Assembly (NCBI RefSeq): GCF_004001325.1
Contig: NZ_AP018722.1
Coordinates: 868,001 to 932,000 of the forward strand
DNA length: 64,000 nt
Origin: Thiomicrorhabdus aquaedulcis
GTDB lineage: Bacteria > Pseudomonadota > Gammaproteobacteria > Thiomicrospirales > Thiomicrospiraceae
Reading direction: 5' to 3'
Below the pieces are notes generated by a model. It saw nothing but the letters and a program-made list of their open reading frames with translations, searched no databases and was not told the DNA's origin. Shown here piece by piece: positions 63,176 through 64,000 of the stretch. Numbering within the stretch: the stretch's first letter is position 1; the number at the start of each line of letters is the position of its first letter. The translations under genes and the position numbers were made by a program.

Positions 63176-64000
63176 GTTTATTCTTTTTGTTTTGGCGTGG
63201 ATTAGCGCCATTATTCTGTTTTTTCAAATGCCTAGTTTTCCACCGGTTTGGGTGGGCTTGCTGGGGCTGTTGTTAAGCATTGTATTGGGGTCTATGATTT
63301 GGCTTAAACCTTTTAAAAGCCGCTTGACGCTCGGTTATTCAAGGTTAACCATGGCACTTTACAACATTTTTTTGGGTTTTATTATAGGCGGGACGTGGGT
63401 GTTTTGGCAGTCTTTTTTTCAACCGAATGTGGCACCCGAATTTTTGAATCAATCGGTGATGGTATCGGGGCAAATCATCGAGCTGCCGGAGCTGACTAAT
63501 TTAAATTTAAACGGCACTCAAAAGCGCCGAGTTCGTATGACCATGGCGCTTAATTCAATTAGTACAATTCCTTTAAATTTTAAACCTGACCAGGCCTGGT
63601 CAGGTTTAAAACCTATTTTGATTATTAATTGGTATCAAACGCAAGCCGATACCGTGGCATTTTTGGCACCCAAATTAGGCGAAACCTGGCAGTTTAAGGT
63701 TAAGTTGTCGTCTAATCATGCGGCCATTAACCCTGCAGGAATGGATTACGAACGCTGGTTGTTTGGGCAGTATGTAAGCGCCAAAGGCTATGTGCAAGGC
63801 CAGTCACCCAAAAATGCACAAAGTCAGGTGCAAGACCTCTCCCCCATTAATGACCACTACGCAAAGCGAATAGACGATTGGGGAGTGTGGAGTTGGCGCG
63901 CTTCAATGGCCGAGCATTTAAGCATGACCTTGGCGCACAGTCCGTATCAAGGCGTGTATAAAGCCTTGTTGTATGGCGACGACTCGGCTATTGAACCCAG
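63159..64000 (+). CDS. comEC: ComEC/Rec2-type DNA uptake channel, 5' part
   Basis: The frame is open from the ATG at 63159, with AGGAAGG 9-10 bases upstream, to the window edge (280 codons). It has N-terminal membrane helices (MFILFVLAWISAIILFF, NIFLGFIIGGTWVFWQSFF) followed by the OB-fold DUF4131 region with INPAGMDYERWLFGQY, the ComEC signature. ComEC forms the inner-membrane channel for single-stranded DNA in natural transformation. The longest in-gene copy of the palindrome (34 bases, 63578-63611) lies here and encodes Pro-Asp-Gln-Ala-Trp-Ser-Gly. Remaining part is outside the window. Confidence 0.9.
   Translation, partial: MNFLGMFILFVLAWISAIILFFQMPSFPPVWVGLLGLLLSIVLGSMIWLKPFKSRLTLGYSRLTMALYNIFLGFIIGGTWVFWQSFFQPNVAPEFLNQSVMVSGQIIELPELTNLNLNGTQKRRVRMTMALNSISTIPLNFKPDQAWSGLKPILIINWYQTQADTVAFLAPKLGETWQFKVKLSSNHAAINPAGMDYERWLFGQYVSAKGYVQGQSPKNAQSQVQDLSPINDHYAKRIDDWGVWSWRASMAEHLSMTLAHSPYQGVYKALLYGDDSAIEP
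63578..63611. repeat. 34-base perfect palindrome inside comEC
   Basis: TTTTAAACCTGACCAGG and CCTGGTCAGGTTTAAAA, centred on the CCAGGCCTGG core, fully within the comEC reading frame. It is the second-longest of the palindrome family in the window and the longest in coding sequence. Confidence 0.95.

Noticed and set aside
8379-63599. Palindrome copies as REP elements moved by a RAYT transposase
   Set aside because: Copies are only 10-16 conserved bases, are common inside genes in one phase and lack the paired-hairpin layout of REP/BIME. No RAYT gene is in the window. It cannot be fully excluded without the genome.
1-64000. CRISPR arrays, prophage, tRNA or rRNA genes
   Set aside because: No spaced direct repeats, phage structural or integrase genes, or recognisable tRNA/rRNA sequences were seen by reading; a covariance-model scan would be needed to exclude a tRNA.

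Overview
This is bacterial chromosome, almost certainly from a motile, chemolithoautotrophic gammaproteobacterium of the Thiomicrospira / Hydrogenovibrio / Thiomicrorhabdus group. That assignment is an inference from gene content and protein style: a sulfide:quinone oxidoreductase-like flavoprotein next to a DUF6858-like protein, many chemotaxis and c-di-GMP proteins, DUF6279 and DUF2062 proteins, and B12 nucleotide-loop genes. No rRNA or tRNA gene was recognised to confirm it.

Layout. (1) 1-9.5 kb is a chemotaxis/flagellar block: cheZ (3' end), cheA and cheW forward; a reverse group (FlhB-like, STAS, CheY-like, CheW, FliK-like); then cheR, cheB and a sensor-less receptor forward. (2) 9.6-21 kb is mixed housekeeping: two lipoproteins, a frameshifted thioesterase, aroC, an MFS transporter, gloA, a poly-HAMP receptor, ygfZ, a third cheW and nadB. 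(3) 21-30.7 kb is the conserved rseC, degP/mucD, lepA-lepB-rnc-era-recO-pdxJ-acpS run, ending in a frameshifted DUF445 gene. (4) 30.7-36 kb holds an EAL phosphodiesterase, a RIO kinase, greB and the sqr-like gene with its DUF6858-like partner. (5) 36-39 kb is a compact cobU-cobT-cobC-cobS operon. (6) 39-44 kb holds a PLP enzyme, amt and a Lon-like protease. (7) 44-57.8 kb is the accessory part: MITE copies, a PAS/CZB receptor, two c-di-GMP genes cut by an IS3-family element, mtfA, a broken Cache receptor, a LemA-like/Cys-rich membrane protein pair and gene debris. (8) 57.9-62.4 kb is a reverse MacAB/DevBCA-like export operon. (9) 62.6-64 kb holds a DUF2062 gene and the start of comEC.

Three patterns cut across the genes. 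First, a short palindrome, consensus GACCAGGCCTGGTC, occurs with its exact 10-base core CCAGGCCTGG 19 times in 64 kb. About 0.06 copies are expected by chance. It lies in genes and between them, mostly in the reading phase Gln-Ala-Trp, and sometimes grows into perfect palindromes of 30-38 bases, including one inside comEC. It behaves like a genome-wide signature repeat (HIP1-like, or an uptake-sequence-like signal). Second, a 159-bp MITE with 5-bp target duplications is present in three near-identical copies plus decayed copies. Third, at least seven genes are broken by single-base losses at or next to short base runs, so either the sequence has homopolymer under-calls or these are real frameshifts.
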